DNA of 64,000 bases from Halothece sp. PCC 7418 (GCF_000317635.1 NC_019779.1:1054001-1118000); one strand, 5' to 3'. Numbered from the stretch's first letter, positions 26,636-36,442 are shown. A program made the numbers and translations. Notes: a model not told the origin generated them from the letters alone.

Positions 26636-28255
26636 ATGGATCGTCAGACTTTTGCGGGGGATGACTCGACCAATCGCATTCGTCATCAAAATGCTTGGAC
26701 AGAACGCTTGCTTGTGGTTGCTCTTTTGGCAGCAGGGTTATTAGTGTTTACTATTAATTTGGGTGGGGTAGCGCTGCGAGATTGGGATGAAGGAACAGTA
26801 GCGCAAGTAGCGCGAGAGATTCTACAAGCTCCAGAAAATAGTAATCGTTGGTTATTTCCGACCCTTTGGGAACAACCTTATCTCAATAAACCGCCCTTAA
26901 TTCATGATCTGATCGCGCTCTGTTATCGGTGGGGTGGTGTGAATGAAACAACCGCTCGCCTCCCCTCAGCATTATTAATGGCGGTTTCTGTTCCTTTTGC
27001 TTATGGCTTGGGGAAAGAACTCTTTTTGATGCGTCAACCGGCTCTATTTTCAGCACTGATTTATTTAACTACCTTGCCTTTAGTACGTCATGGACGGTTA
27101 GCCATGCTTGATGGGGCAGTGGTTTGTTTTACAATTGTCTTGATGTGGTCTGTGCTGCGATCGCGCCGAGATTTACGCTGGTGTTTAGCCATTGGCATTA
27201 GTTTAAGCCTCATTGGACTCACTAAGGGAATCATTGCACTTCTATTAGGGGGAATTGCTTTTGGATTTATCGCTTGGGATACCCCTCGTTTATTTCGCAG
27301 TTTCTATTTTTGGGGCGGACTCCTCCTTGGTGGTTTACCTGTGCTGAGTTGGTATGCCTTGCAAGGGGTTCATTATCATGGTGCATTTTTAGAAACAGCC
27401 GTTGTCTCCCAATCTTTCAGCCGTTTTTGGCGTACTGTCGAGAATAACGGTGGTCCTCCTTGGTACTATCTGCAACGATTACTGCACTTTCTCCCTTGGG
27501 TCATTTTTGCTCTTTCGGGACTTCATTTGGCATGGCACAATAAAATCTGGAGTTGGTCAAAACTAGTTTTAGTCTGGAGTGGGGTTTATTTTCTCGTCAT
27601 TACTGTGATGAGCACCAAACTTCCTTGGTATATCCTACCGCTTTATCCAGCGTTAGCCTTAGCAGGGGGGAAAATGTTGACGGAAATTTTCCGTTCTCCT
27701 CGCGAAGCTCCCTATCCTCGGGATTGGGGAATTTTACTCCTTTTTTTAGGGGGAGTTAGTTTAGCAGCCAGTGTCTATTTTGGAGTCAGTGAGGAAGGAA
27801 ATACAGAATTAGTCATTATTACTTTAGCAGTTGCCCTGACAACAGGCATGAGTGGTGCTTTAGTGTTACGGCGCAATCCCCAATTTATAAATATTTTGAC
27901 GTGGGGAATGTATGTCTCATTACTCTTATTTTTCAGTTCATCTCAGTGGCTGTGGGAATTAAATGAAGCCTACCCCGTTAAACCTGTGGCGATGTTGATT
28001 CGTGATCAAGTTCCTGAGAATGCCCCGATTTATACGTCTTTTGACTATGAACGTCCCTCGCTCAACTTTTATGCTCAAAAGCGTGTTTTACCCGCGAAAC
28101 TAGAGGACTTAAAATATTATTGGGAAAAGGATGCAGGCACTTATTTATTAGTTGATCCAGAGACTCTACAAAAATTATCTTTTAGGGAGGAGTCAAGAGA
28201 GCATTATCAAGCTCCTCCTCATTGGCATTTAATTAGCCATCAAAAGCTGAATTAA
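26636..28255 (+). CDS. GT39/ArnT-like membrane glycosyltransferase
   Basis: A 539-residue protein with about 11-12 helices and the GT-C features of the PMT/ArnT family: the acidic first loop WDEGTVAQVAREIL near residues 50-63 and YLNKPPLIHDL near 80-90. The C-terminal 90 residues form a small soluble domain (IYTSFDYERPSLNFYAQKR). Members transfer a sugar from a polyprenyl phosphate donor to lipids or proteins on the outer face of the membrane. Substrate unknown; stands alone. Confidence 0.85.
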   Translation: MDRQTFAGDDSTNRIRHQNAWTERLLVVALLAAGLLVFTINLGGVALRDWDEGTVAQVAREILQAPENSNRWLFPTLWEQPYLNKPPLIHDLIALCYRWGGVNETTARLPSALLMAVSVPFAYGLGKELFLMRQPALFSALIYLTTLPLVRHGRLAMLDGAVVCFTIVLMWSVLRSRRDLRWCLAIGISLSLIGLTKGIIALLLGGIAFGFIAWDTPRLFRSFYFWGGLLLGGLPVLSWYALQGVHYHGAFLETAVVSQSFSRFWRTVENNGGPPWYYLQRLLHFLPWVIFALSGLHLAWHNKIWSWSKLVLVWSGVYFLVITVMSTKLPWYILPLYPALALAGGKMLTEIFRSPREAPYPRDWGILLLFLGGVSLAASVYFGVSEEGNTELVIITLAVALTTGMSGALVLRRNPQFINILTWGMYVSLLLFFSSSQWLWELNEAYPVKPVAMLIRDQVPENAPIYTSFDYERPSLNFYAQKRVLPAKLEDLKYYWEKDAGTYLLVDPETLQKLSFREESREHYQAPPHWHLISHQKLN

Positions 28256-28326
28256 TTTGATTTCTTTAGGCTCTAGCAAGGGTCTTGTTAAGTTACGACT
28301 CAAGCTAACCCAACCTAAGCGCTAGG

Positions 28327-29448
28327 TTACAGTTTTTCTTTGATCGTGGTGACTAATGCGTCGATTTCTTCTTCTGTGGTGAAATAATGGACGCAAGCAC
28401 GGATGCAGTCTGGATCAGCAAGTGTTCGTAATAAAAATCCCGCCTCTTCTAATTCTGTGACAAAAGATTGGTGAGAAATATGATCTAACTGAAACGAAAC
28501 TAAACCGGCTTCTGGGGGAGAAGTGCGTAAACAGTTGAGTTGGGATAGACTAGAAAGGCGTTCCCAAAGGATTGCGCTGAGTTGACAAATTTTTTGATAG
28601 CGTTCGGTTGGGGTTCCCCATTGATTATGTTGCGCGATCGCGCTAGTTAATCCCATATACTGCGGATAAGCAGATGTCGCCACCTCAAACTTCCGTCCAT
28701 CTTCTTTGTAACTGACAGGCTTTCCTTGACTATCTGTATTAATCCCACGCCAACCGATAAACGTCGGACGCAGTTCGCCAAAACTCTGCGGAGAAATATA
28801 CAACCCACCGACACCCGCAGGGCCACATAACCATTTATGTCCCGTAAAGGCATAAAAATCAACCCCTGTCTCTGGTAAGTTTAAGGGGAGTGACCCCACC
28901 GATTGCGCTGCATCAACTAAAACAAAAATCCCTTTTTCATGACAAGCACGAGTAATCTCTTGGAGAGGAAGCACTTGTCCTGTATTCCACAACAAATGAG
29001 ATAAAACGACCAATTTTGTCTTCTCTCGCCAATGGTCTTGAATAACCGCCGTTGGATCGCCTTCATTCAGGGTTTCCATAATCGGACAAAAAGAATACTT
29101 AATTCCGAAACGATCGGCTAATTCCTGAACGGTTGCAATAATCCCTGGATGTTCGCAGTCCGTGAGGAGAATATGATCATCTTGCTGCCATTTCAGTCCC
29201 CATAACGCTATATTACAGCCAACAGTGACATTTTCTGTCAGAGTAATCGTTTCTGGTGTCGTTCCCACTTCTTCCGCGATGGCTTGACGGGTTTTTGCAC
29301 TTTCTTCCTGTAACCAACTATTGACACGCTGAGAAAAAGGACCTTCGGATCTAATTCTGTCATATCCTTGCGCGATCGCGCTCCATGTCTGTTCCGATAA
29401 TGGCCCCTGTCCACCAAAGTTAAAATAGCCTTGTTGAGTCCAACCCAT
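28327..29448 (-). CDS. PLP-dependent class V aminotransferase, C-DES cystine lyase-like
   Basis: A 373-residue fold-type I PLP enzyme. The Schiff-base lysine is Lys205 in FTGHKWLCGP, and the PLP aspartate Asp179 in LVDAAQS. The sequence resembles the cyanobacterial L-cysteine/cystine C-S lyase (C-DES) more than SufS/NifS, because the C-terminal active-site Cys loop of desulfurases is missing. It would release persulfide sulfur from cystine for Fe-S cluster supply. Monocistronic. Confidence 0.8.
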   Translation of the reverse strand: MGWTQQGYFNFGGQGPLSEQTWSAIAQGYDRIRSEGPFSQRVNSWLQEESAKTRQAIAEEVGTTPETITLTENVTVGCNIALWGLKWQQDDHILLTDCEHPGIIATVQELADRFGIKYSFCPIMETLNEGDPTAVIQDHWREKTKLVVLSHLLWNTGQVLPLQEITRACHEKGIFVLVDAAQSVGSLPLNLPETGVDFYAFTGHKWLCGPAGVGGLYISPQSFGELRPTFIGWRGINTDSQGKPVSYKEDGRKFEVATSAYPQYMGLTSAIAQHNQWGTPTERYQKICQLSAILWERLSSLSQLNCLRTSPPEAGLVSFQLDHISHQSFVTELEEAGFLLRTLADPDCIRACVHYFTTEEEIDALVTTIKEKL

Positions 29449-29574
29449 TTTTTCTGTTCAAGCATTTTCCTTTCTTAGCCTAACCGTTCCTTGCCTTAAG
29501 ATCAAAGCGAGAATGATAACGAGTTACCAAGAGGGGGAGAAGTCTAACTTGATCGATAGAGACAGGGAGAAGGA

Positions 29575-29672
29575 ATGACTAATGACCAATAACAAAGAAC
29601 AAATAACAAAGAACTAATAACGAATAACAAAGAACGAATAACAAACAACAAATAACAAAGAACTAATAACGA
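29575..29672. repeat. AACAAAG/TAACGAA heptamer array reaching a start codon
   Basis: About 14 seven-base units (GACTAAT, GACCAAT, AACAAAG, AACAAAT, AACTAAT, AACGAAT). The array runs up to the ATG of the following gene at 29673, so that gene has no recognisable Shine-Dalgarno sequence. Confidence 0.9.
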
Positions 29673-31172
29673 ATGCTAATCAGTGATGTTGTCCTTTTAG
29701 ACTATAAACGTTGTAACCGACGACCATTTTTAAACTTTTATGGAGATTCTAGCCAGCAAGACGCACAACGAGAGTTTCTCCTCAAACTACGAGAAGAAAA
29801 CAGAAAACAAGTATTAGAAATCCTTGGGAATACGCCTTATCATCAACCTGAAACATCGGTGGAATACTGGGAAGAGAGTGGAAAAGAAACCCTCACTCTC
29901 ATGGAACAAGGAGTAGAGTGTATTTTAAATGGAGTCTTGTGGCAAACTGGTTTAGCGGGTTGGGATCTGCCGTTTTCAGGATTAAAAACAGTTACTTTAT
30001 TAGCCTCTCCTAGTTTATTAGTTAAACAACCTGGATCGTCTATTTTTGGCGATTGGCAATATGAAGCGGTGAGTATTAGGTTAGGTCGCCGTCCGAAACC
30101 AGAATATAAATTAGTATCCGCTTTTCAAGCCAAATTACTCGCTCTGATTCAAGGCAGTGAGTTAGTCAATCCTCGTTTAATGGTTAAATCTGGCAGTGAA
30201 TACAATATTAATCTTAGCACTTGGATAGAGCGAATGGAAGAGGTGCTAGTCGCCATTTTAGAAATGCTGCTTTTTCAACAAGAGCCTGAAGTTTTTATCT
30301 CCAGACAACGCTGTAATTTATGCCAATGGCAGACTTTTTGTTATAACATTGCTCAAGACCAAGAACATCTTTCTTTACTGCCAGGAGTCACTCCCAGTCG
30401 TTACGAAGTGCTGCAAAAATTGGGGTTAACGAACTTAGAAAAACTTGCCCAAGGAGATAGTTTTTTACTCGCGCAAGAACTGGGAAAAGAAATTGCTTTT
30501 GACTTAAAAAAACAAGCCCTAGCAACATTCTATCAAAAACCGTTATTAAAATTAGGGTCTCCCGCGTCAGTTTTAGAAACAATTCCTAGTGCAAGGCGAG
30601 AAATTTACTTTGATATTGAAGCCGAACCTGAACGAAATTTAGATTATCTCTTAGGGGTTTTAATTGTGGATTATCAAGATAAAACCGAAACATTTTATCC
30701 TCTGATTGCAGAAACGCCAGAACAAGAAGCAGAAATCTGGGAACAGTTTTTAGACTTGGTTTTCCTTGATCCCCAAGCACCAATCTTCCATTACTCTAAA
30801 TATGAAGCAGAAACAATTCGCCGATTAGCGGGACTTTATCGGACTTCACGAAAACAAGAGCAGTTACTCTTAAAACGATTAGTTGATCTCCATGATCGGG
30901 TAACGCGGTTTCTGATTCTTCCCACTGAGAATTATTCCCTAAAAACGATCGCGCAGTGGTTAGGGTTTCAATGGCGAGAAACAGGGGTCAGTGGTGAACA
31001 ATGTGTCTGTTGGTATGATCAATGGTTAAAAACGCGCGATCGCGCTTTATTAGATACGATTATTCGCTATAACGAAGATGATTGTCGGGCTACCTATGAA
31101 CTCAAATCTTGGCTAGTCAAGTTTCTATCTTTTCATGATCCGAAAACTGAGCAACTCTTGCATCAAATCTAG
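29673..31172 (+). CDS. TM0106-family RecB-like nuclease
   Basis: A 499-residue protein. N-terminal half: a PD-(D/E)xK-like region beginning VVLLDYKRCNRRPFL, with the later ALIQG and RQRCNLCQWQTFC Cys cluster as in RecB/Cas4-type nucleases (iron-sulfur site possible). Middle: a helix-hairpin-helix-like part (PGVTPSRYEVLQKLGL). C-terminal: an RNase H-like YprB domain with EIYFDIEAEPE, then HYSKYEAETIRRL and YNEDDCRAT, which carry the acidic exonuclease residues. Role unknown, presumably DNA or RNA processing. There is no CRISPR array nearby, so I do not link it to Cas4. Confidence 0.85.
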   Translation: MLISDVVLLDYKRCNRRPFLNFYGDSSQQDAQREFLLKLREENRKQVLEILGNTPYHQPETSVEYWEESGKETLTLMEQGVECILNGVLWQTGLAGWDLPFSGLKTVTLLASPSLLVKQPGSSIFGDWQYEAVSIRLGRRPKPEYKLVSAFQAKLLALIQGSELVNPRLMVKSGSEYNINLSTWIERMEEVLVAILEMLLFQQEPEVFISRQRCNLCQWQTFCYNIAQDQEHLSLLPGVTPSRYEVLQKLGLTNLEKLAQGDSFLLAQELGKEIAFDLKKQALATFYQKPLLKLGSPASVLETIPSARREIYFDIEAEPERNLDYLLGVLIVDYQDKTETFYPLIAETPEQEAEIWEQFLDLVFLDPQAPIFHYSKYEAETIRRLAGLYRTSRKQEQLLLKRLVDLHDRVTRFLILPTENYSLKTIAQWLGFQWRETGVSGEQCVCWYDQWLKTRDRALLDTIIRYNEDDCRATYELKSWLVKFLSFHDPKTEQLLHQI

Positions 31173-31341
31173 TTAATATGAATATTTATAAATATTTCTG
31201 AATAAATAAGAATCTCGTTACAAGGATTACCAATTTGTCATCAAAAATAATGTTAAATTAAAAATTAAGCAGGGCGTTGGCTGGCACTCAAACCAACACG
31301 CTTTGACTCAACGTTGTCCACTGAGCCAAAGGTAATTTACT

Positions 31342-31569
31342 ATGACACTGCCGATTCTTCCATTAGCACTCCTCATTGTTGCTCTTGTGAGCATTTGGAA
31401 CTATCAACGCACTGCAAATGATATTTATCGGGTTCTCTCTGCTATGATTGCGGTAATTTGTTTAATCTGGGGTTTCGCGATCGCGCATTGGTCAGTTCAT
31501 TTATTAAGTCTGCTTCTTCTCTATCAATTCAGAACCGTTTCTTTCAATCGCGTTGATTCGGGGAAATAG
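31342..31569 (+). CDS. Small two-helix membrane protein
   Basis: A 75-residue hydrophobic protein with helices at about 3-21 and 32-60, the second containing a HIP1-encoded AIA. I do not recognise a family. Its leader at 31260-31340 contains a GTTGG...CCAAC inverted repeat. A heptamer array begins immediately after its stop codon. Confidence 0.6.
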   Translation: MTLPILPLALLIVALVSIWNYQRTANDIYRVLSAMIAVICLIWGFAIAHWSVHLLSLLLLYQFRTVSFNRVDSGK

Positions 31570-31775
31570 TTATTAGTCATTAGTCATTAGTCATTAGTCA
31601 TTAGTCATTAGTCATTAGTCATTAGTCATTAGTCATTGGGTGGTGATACCATTTTGGAAAAATCAAGTTACAGTTGATCCCCCCTTCGCCCCCCTTAATA
31701 AGGGGGGTTGGGGGGATCGGTATGTAGCACCAGTTTATCGAAATGGTATTATTAGTCATTAGTCATTAGTCATTG
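31570..31775. repeat. ATTAGTC heptamer array interrupted by a foldback element
   Basis: Near-perfect ATTAGTC units start directly after the stop of the small membrane protein gene and run to about 31637. They are interrupted by the 104-bp inverted-repeat element at 31646-31749 and resume to about 31775. Confidence 0.92.
31646..31749. mobile_element. 104-bp foldback (MITE-like) element inside the heptamer array
   Basis: The ends are perfect nine-base inverted repeats (ATACCATTT / AAATGGTAT). The middle is a long palindrome: GATCCCCCC pairs with GGGGGGATC and the centre is CCCCCCTTAATAAGGGGGG. The TA at each boundary would fit a Tc1/IS630-type TA target. A degenerate relative lies at 36443-36521. 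No coding capacity. Confidence 0.75.
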
Positions 31776-31835
31776 GGAAGAGGGAATTTTAGCCTAGTCT
31801 CTACTTCACACCCTCTCCCAAACTCCCCGTCTTTG

Positions 31836-32936
31836 TTATTGATCACCAGCAGTTTTTTGTGCAATCCAATATTTACTCGCAAAATGACTTTGCACATCGG
31901 TGACAGTGAATCCTGCATCACTTAATCTTTCCCCTAAATCATCATAAATATAACTTTTGTAATAGGGTTCATGGAACTTCCTTGGAAAATCTTCCATCAT
32001 TGGCAATAACTCAGGATGATCAATGGCTTGAATCGAATCACAAATGACAAAGATTCCTCCCGACTTTAAAACGCGAAACACTTCATTAATGACATTTTGA
32101 CGCGCTTTTGGTGGTAATTCATGGAAAGTAAAAACACAACTAATCCCATGAAAATATTGATCGGAATAAGGTAAGATTTCTGCATTTCCTTGCATTAATT
32201 GAGGTAATTCTCCCGAAAGTTCAGAAAGAAGTTGATTTGCTTTCCGCAGATAATTGGGAGACAGATCAATTCCGTGTAAAGAAACTTTCGGTAACATTCC
32301 TCTTAAAAGACGAAGGGTGCGCCCTGTCCCACAAGCAACATCTAAAACTTTTGTTTCTTTAGAATGAATAGATGTTAATGCTTGTAATCCATTTTTGAAA
32401 GGGGCTAAGATTCGTCTCCGCATCGCATCCGCACCGCCATTAAACAGTAATTCTACTTGCAAATCGTAGAGATTGGCGGATAAATCGCTGAGGTAGCCAT
32501 CAGTTTGATAATGAAAGTTTTGCAGATAGTAACTGGGATAACCTTCGGTATCAATGTCAGAAGAAAACTCTTGATACCGTCGGTTTTGTAGCCGATCGCG
32601 CATTCCCATTAAATCCAGCCAAACCAAAGGATAATAAGCAACAAAGTCATCCCAAGGGTGATCAAAGAGTAAAGCAGTGGGATAAACCCCTTGTTCGGCT
32701 TCTTCCCAGTCTATGGCTAAAAGTTCATCGCGACGTTGTTTCATTCGCTTTACAACCTCAGAGGGTAAACTGGGAATATCCTTAAATCTCGGGGCGATTA
32801 ATTGAGTGAAAGAATAACTCACCTCTTTATGAGTCAGTGCGAAGAGACTTTTACTGTTTTGAACGGTTTGGTAAGCGACTTTCGCCAACGGTTGTAGCGC
32901 CTGATCCAATTGGTTGAAGGAGACAAGAGAATCCAT
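31836..32936 (-). CDS. Class I SAM-dependent methyltransferase
   Basis: A 366-residue protein: an N-terminal helical region (1-190) and a Rossmann methyltransferase domain with motif I at 198-206 (LDVACGTGR), the acidic GIDLSP after strand 2, GNAEILPYSDQYF and CVFTFHELPP. Resembles UbiE/Coq5-type methyltransferases of cyanobacteria with an added N-terminal region. Substrate unknown. Confidence 0.85.
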   Translation of the reverse strand: MDSLVSFNQLDQALQPLAKVAYQTVQNSKSLFALTHKEVSYSFTQLIAPRFKDIPSLPSEVVKRMKQRRDELLAIDWEEAEQGVYPTALLFDHPWDDFVAYYPLVWLDLMGMRDRLQNRRYQEFSSDIDTEGYPSYYLQNFHYQTDGYLSDLSANLYDLQVELLFNGGADAMRRRILAPFKNGLQALTSIHSKETKVLDVACGTGRTLRLLRGMLPKVSLHGIDLSPNYLRKANQLLSELSGELPQLMQGNAEILPYSDQYFHGISCVFTFHELPPKARQNVINEVFRVLKSGGIFVICDSIQAIDHPELLPMMEDFPRKFHEPYYKSYIYDDLGERLSDAGFTVTDVQSHFASKYWIAQKTAGDQ

Positions 32937-33021
32937 AATCTGTTTGTGAACGTTATTGTATCGTTTTATTAAGATTGCTGAGAACGATTATAGCGAACTC
33001 GAATTGTTCCTAGCATTCTGT

Positions 33022-33222
33022 TCATTTTTCGGTCAAATCAACGACATAAGTTTCCCCAAAAACGGTCACGCGATCGCCGTTAACTAACTTTCTTCCGCGA
33101 CGGGTTTCGATTTCATCATTCACTAACACTTCTTCATCCCAGATCATCATTTTCGCTTCCCCTCCTGTTTGTGCAACGCATTGATATTTCAAAAATTGAT
33201 CAAGTTTGATGGTTTCGCTCAT
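33022..33222 (-). CDS. S4-domain RNA-binding protein (YbcJ/RlbA type)
   Basis: A 66-residue single S4 domain: IKLDQFLKYQCVAQTGGEAKMMI...VLVNDEIETRRGRKLVNGDRV. Binds structured RNA, probably rRNA. I choose the ATG at 33222; an in-frame TTG nine bases upstream is less likely. About 85 bp upstream of the methyltransferase gene on the same strand. Confidence 0.88.
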   Translation of the reverse strand: MSETIKLDQFLKYQCVAQTGGEAKMMIWDEEVLVNDEIETRRGRKLVNGDRVTVFGETYVVDLTEK

Positions 33223-33360
33223 GTTGTACAATAGAGAAATTTTCTATCTTCTAAGATACACCCTGAATCGCTATGACTGTTTGTTGTTATTGGAGTAATT
33301 TCTAAGCAACGAAGAACAAAAGCAAATCAGTTCGTTCAACCGACTTTCCCAAACTACGCT

Positions 33361-34689
33361 ATGTCTTATAAAGCCATTAATCTCCACAACCGTCAACATA
33401 CAATTCTCAGCGCGATCGCGCAGACCAATCAATCTTTACTTGATGTTTATCGCCAAGCAAAATATGAAAAAATGGCTGAGTCTCCCTATAGTTTTTTACG
33501 GGGAACCAATCATTTATTTTGGGAAGATATTTATAACGATTGGCGTTTAAGTTTATTTGGCGGAAATGCGGACACCCACACTTGGTTACAAGGAGATGCA
33601 CATTTATATAATTTTGGGGCGTTTGCCAATTACTATTATGAAGTCATTTATGGGTTTGATGATTTTGATGATGCGATTGTCGGGGACTATCAATATGATT
33701 TATGGCGTTTAGTGATTAGTTTAGTTTTAGACTGTCGAGAAAATGGTCATTTTCACTCGAAAAAAATTACAAAAGCGGTGAAAAAGTTAGGGAAAGCCTA
33801 TATGGCAACGATTCTTAATGATCGCCATAATCCCGCCATTAAAGAAATTCACTTTACCAAAGAAAATACTGACGGAAAATTAAAAAAGTTTCTGAAGAAA
33901 GTGCAGAAAAAAGAAACCCGTCACAAAATGTTAGAAAAATGGACAACTTTCGATGAAAATAATAAGCGGGTGTTCAATAAAGAAGCAGAAAAGTTATCGC
34001 CTTTAAGCGATCAAGAATGGGAGATGATTGTTTCTGCATTTCCACAATATCGAGAAACCCTCACGGGAGAGATTCCTGCTGATGATGACCGCTATTTTAA
34101 GATTAAAGATATTGCTCAACGGTTGTGGGCGGGAACAGGGTCATTGGGGACACCCCGTTACTACATTTTAATTGAAGGAGATGCGCTCACGGCTCATGAT
34201 GACATTATTCTCGATGTGAAACGACAAGAAACCCCCGCAGCGTATGATCAAATGAAGGAAGAAGAACGGAAAGCCTATCATAGTGTATTTTCTCATGAAG
34301 GGGATCGTCATGCCCAAGCCTTTCGCGCGATCGCGGAACACCCCGATCAATATCTAGGCTGGATGGAACTCCCCAATGGCGTGTATTCCGTTCGGGAACG
34401 ATCTCCATTTAAAGAAGATTTTCCCACGGACAAGTTAGACAAAAGCAAAGATTTGTATGAAGTTGCTGAACAATGGGGCATTATTCTCGCCACAGAACAT
34501 AAACGCGGGGGATATGCCCTGAATCAGAGTTATCTCTTTGAAGATGCCATGGAAGCCAAGATTTTGGGCAGAGAGAAGACATTTATTCACTTTTTAGTGG
34601 ATGTTGCGTTTCAATATGCCGATTGTGTCGAGCAAGATTACAATACTTTTTTGGCTTATCTCAATGAAGAAATAGAGTTAGCTGCTTAA
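33361..34689 (+). CDS. DUF2252 protein (kinase-like fold)
   Basis: A 442-residue protein with the family patterns FLRGTNHLFWEDIYNDWRLSLFGGNADTHTWLQGDAHLYNFG near the N-terminus, VIYGFDDFDDAIVGDYQYDLWRL next, and GHRxG-type segments in the second half. The GDAH...NFG and DFDD motifs resemble the catalytic parts of aminoglycoside phosphotransferase-like kinases; the family's function is unknown. Monocistronic. Confidence 0.85.
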   Translation: MSYKAINLHNRQHTILSAIAQTNQSLLDVYRQAKYEKMAESPYSFLRGTNHLFWEDIYNDWRLSLFGGNADTHTWLQGDAHLYNFGAFANYYYEVIYGFDDFDDAIVGDYQYDLWRLVISLVLDCRENGHFHSKKITKAVKKLGKAYMATILNDRHNPAIKEIHFTKENTDGKLKKFLKKVQKKETRHKMLEKWTTFDENNKRVFNKEAEKLSPLSDQEWEMIVSAFPQYRETLTGEIPADDDRYFKIKDIAQRLWAGTGSLGTPRYYILIEGDALTAHDDIILDVKRQETPAAYDQMKEEERKAYHSVFSHEGDRHAQAFRAIAEHPDQYLGWMELPNGVYSVRERSPFKEDFPTDKLDKSKDLYEVAEQWGIILATEHKRGGYALNQSYLFEDAMEAKILGREKTFIHFLVDVAFQYADCVEQDYNTFLAYLNEEIELAA

Positions 34690-34894
34690 TATTAAGTCAT
34701 TTAAATTGCAATTTTGTTAGACTTCTTCATAGATCTTCACTCATCTTTCAATATCTTCATGACTCAAATCTTTTAAGAACTGTTATTTTAAGAAATAGGG
34801 ATAGTTGATCAAAACTTGAAATCTCAAGCCTTAGAGAAACCTCAGAAAGCAGCGATGATCACAGGTTTTGATTAAAATCAAGGTGAGTGAAGAG

Positions 34895-36379
34895 ATGAAA
34901 GATAAAATTGATTCGGATCTCAATCGCAAATTTATCCGTTTAATTGAGCAAAAAACGGGGCTTAGAATTCGAGAACAATCTCAGGATGACCTACAGAGTG
35001 CAATCCTGACGCGCAGGAAAGCCCTGAAACTGCAATCTCCACAGGCTTATTATCAACTGTTAGCTGCACCCACCTCTGATAGTGCATCAGAATGGCAAAA
35101 ACTTATTCCTAGCCTCACGAATTTAGAAAGCCACTTCTTTCGGGATCAAGGACAATTTCAGCTTCTGAGAGATAAGATTTTTCCAGAGTTAATTCAGCGC
35201 AATCGAGGTCATAAAACCTTACGCATTTGTAGTGCTGGTTGTTCCACAGGGGAAGAACCCTATTCTCTGGCGATTACCTTACGAGAACTGATTCGAGACT
35301 GGGAAAATTGGGATATTACGATTTTAGGGGTTGATATTAATCCCATGGCGCTGGAAAAAGCCAAAGCTGGGGTTTACGGTCAATGGTCATTTCGACGGGT
35401 AGAACCATACATTCAAAGACATTACTTTCAAACCAGTGGGGATAAGTTTCATCTCTCTCCTCTGATCCGAGATTTGGTTCGGTTTCGACAAGTCAATCTT
35501 TATCGCGATTCCTTTCCCACGGAAACTTCCCCATTACAAGCGATGGATTTAATTGTCTGTCGGAATGTGTTTATTTATTTTGACCCCAAAGTTGTTGCTC
35601 AGATTTTAAATAAGTTTTATCAGGTTCTCAAGCCAGAGGGCTATTTACTCACAGGTCATGCTGAACTCTCTGGGTTAGACTTAAGCCAGTTTAAAGCCCA
35701 AGTCTTTCCAGAATCATTGATTTATCAACGTCCCATGCAGTCAAGTTCTGCTGCTGTGACTGCCAAGATTATACCGCAACCTGTTTACACGCCTGCTTTT
35801 ACCCCGACACCTATTCCCCCACCTCAGCAGCCCCCTCAACCCGTTGCGAAAAAGGTTTCTTCTCCCCTGTCGAAACCTAAGACGGCTAAAAAACAAGATG
35901 TTAAAACGTTATTGATCGCAGCAGAAACAGCTTATGGACAGAAGAATTATGATGAGGCAATTCATCAACTGCAAACCTTATTAAAAGATGACTCTCGCAA
36001 CTTTTCCGCCCATCATCTTCTCGCGCAAATCTATGCGAATGTTGGTCAATATGCCGAAGCAAAACAATGTTGTCAGGAAGCCTTGACGATTCAAGAATTC
36101 GCGATCGCGCCCTACTATATTCTTGCCAAAATTGCCGAAGAAGAAGACGACCTCGAACAAGCAAAACAACTGTATAAACGGATTATCTACCTCGATCAAA
36201 ATTCGTTTACCGCTTATTTAGAACTGAGTCATATTTATCACCTGCAAGGAGATCAAACCCGAAGAGAAAAAATGAAAGCATCCGCAATAAAACTTTTGCA
36301 GCGATCGCCTAAAGAGCAAAAAATTCCCGAATTAAACAATATTACAGTTGCGGAAGTGCTAGAAGAAATGGCAATTTAA
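34895..36379 (+). CDS. cheR: CheR-type chemoreceptor methyltransferase with TPR tail
   Basis: About 494 residues. CheR_N and the SAM-binding methyltransferase occupy about 1-275, with CSAGCSTGEEPYSLAI as motif I and LIVCRNVFIYFD as the family signature. A proline-rich linker (about 290-325) leads to three TPR units (about 335-470). It methylates glutamates of the chemoreceptor encoded downstream; the TPRs probably tether it to the signalling array. I choose ATG 34895; TTG 34868 and GTG 34883 are also in frame. First gene of the chemosensory locus. Confidence 0.88.
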   Translation: MKDKIDSDLNRKFIRLIEQKTGLRIREQSQDDLQSAILTRRKALKLQSPQAYYQLLAAPTSDSASEWQKLIPSLTNLESHFFRDQGQFQLLRDKIFPELIQRNRGHKTLRICSAGCSTGEEPYSLAITLRELIRDWENWDITILGVDINPMALEKAKAGVYGQWSFRRVEPYIQRHYFQTSGDKFHLSPLIRDLVRFRQVNLYRDSFPTETSPLQAMDLIVCRNVFIYFDPKVVAQILNKFYQVLKPEGYLLTGHAELSGLDLSQFKAQVFPESLIYQRPMQSSSAAVTAKIIPQPVYTPAFTPTPIPPPQQPPQPVAKKVSSPLSKPKTAKKQDVKTLLIAAETAYGQKNYDEAIHQLQTLLKDDSRNFSAHHLLAQIYANVGQYAEAKQCCQEALTIQEFAIAPYYILAKIAEEEDDLEQAKQLYKRIIYLDQNSFTAYLELSHIYHLQGDQTRREKMKASAIKLLQRSPKEQKIPELNNITVAEVLEEMAI

Positions 36380-36442
36380 AGGTTTTTGGTTCTTAGTTCT
36401 TCGACAACTTCAGAACTTTGTAAAAACTAGCTCAACATGACT

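Noticed and set aside
29673-31172. RecB-like nuclease as a CRISPR adaptation (Cas4) protein
   Set aside because: There is no cas1/cas2 or array nearby, and the C-terminal YprB domain places it in the TM0106 family.
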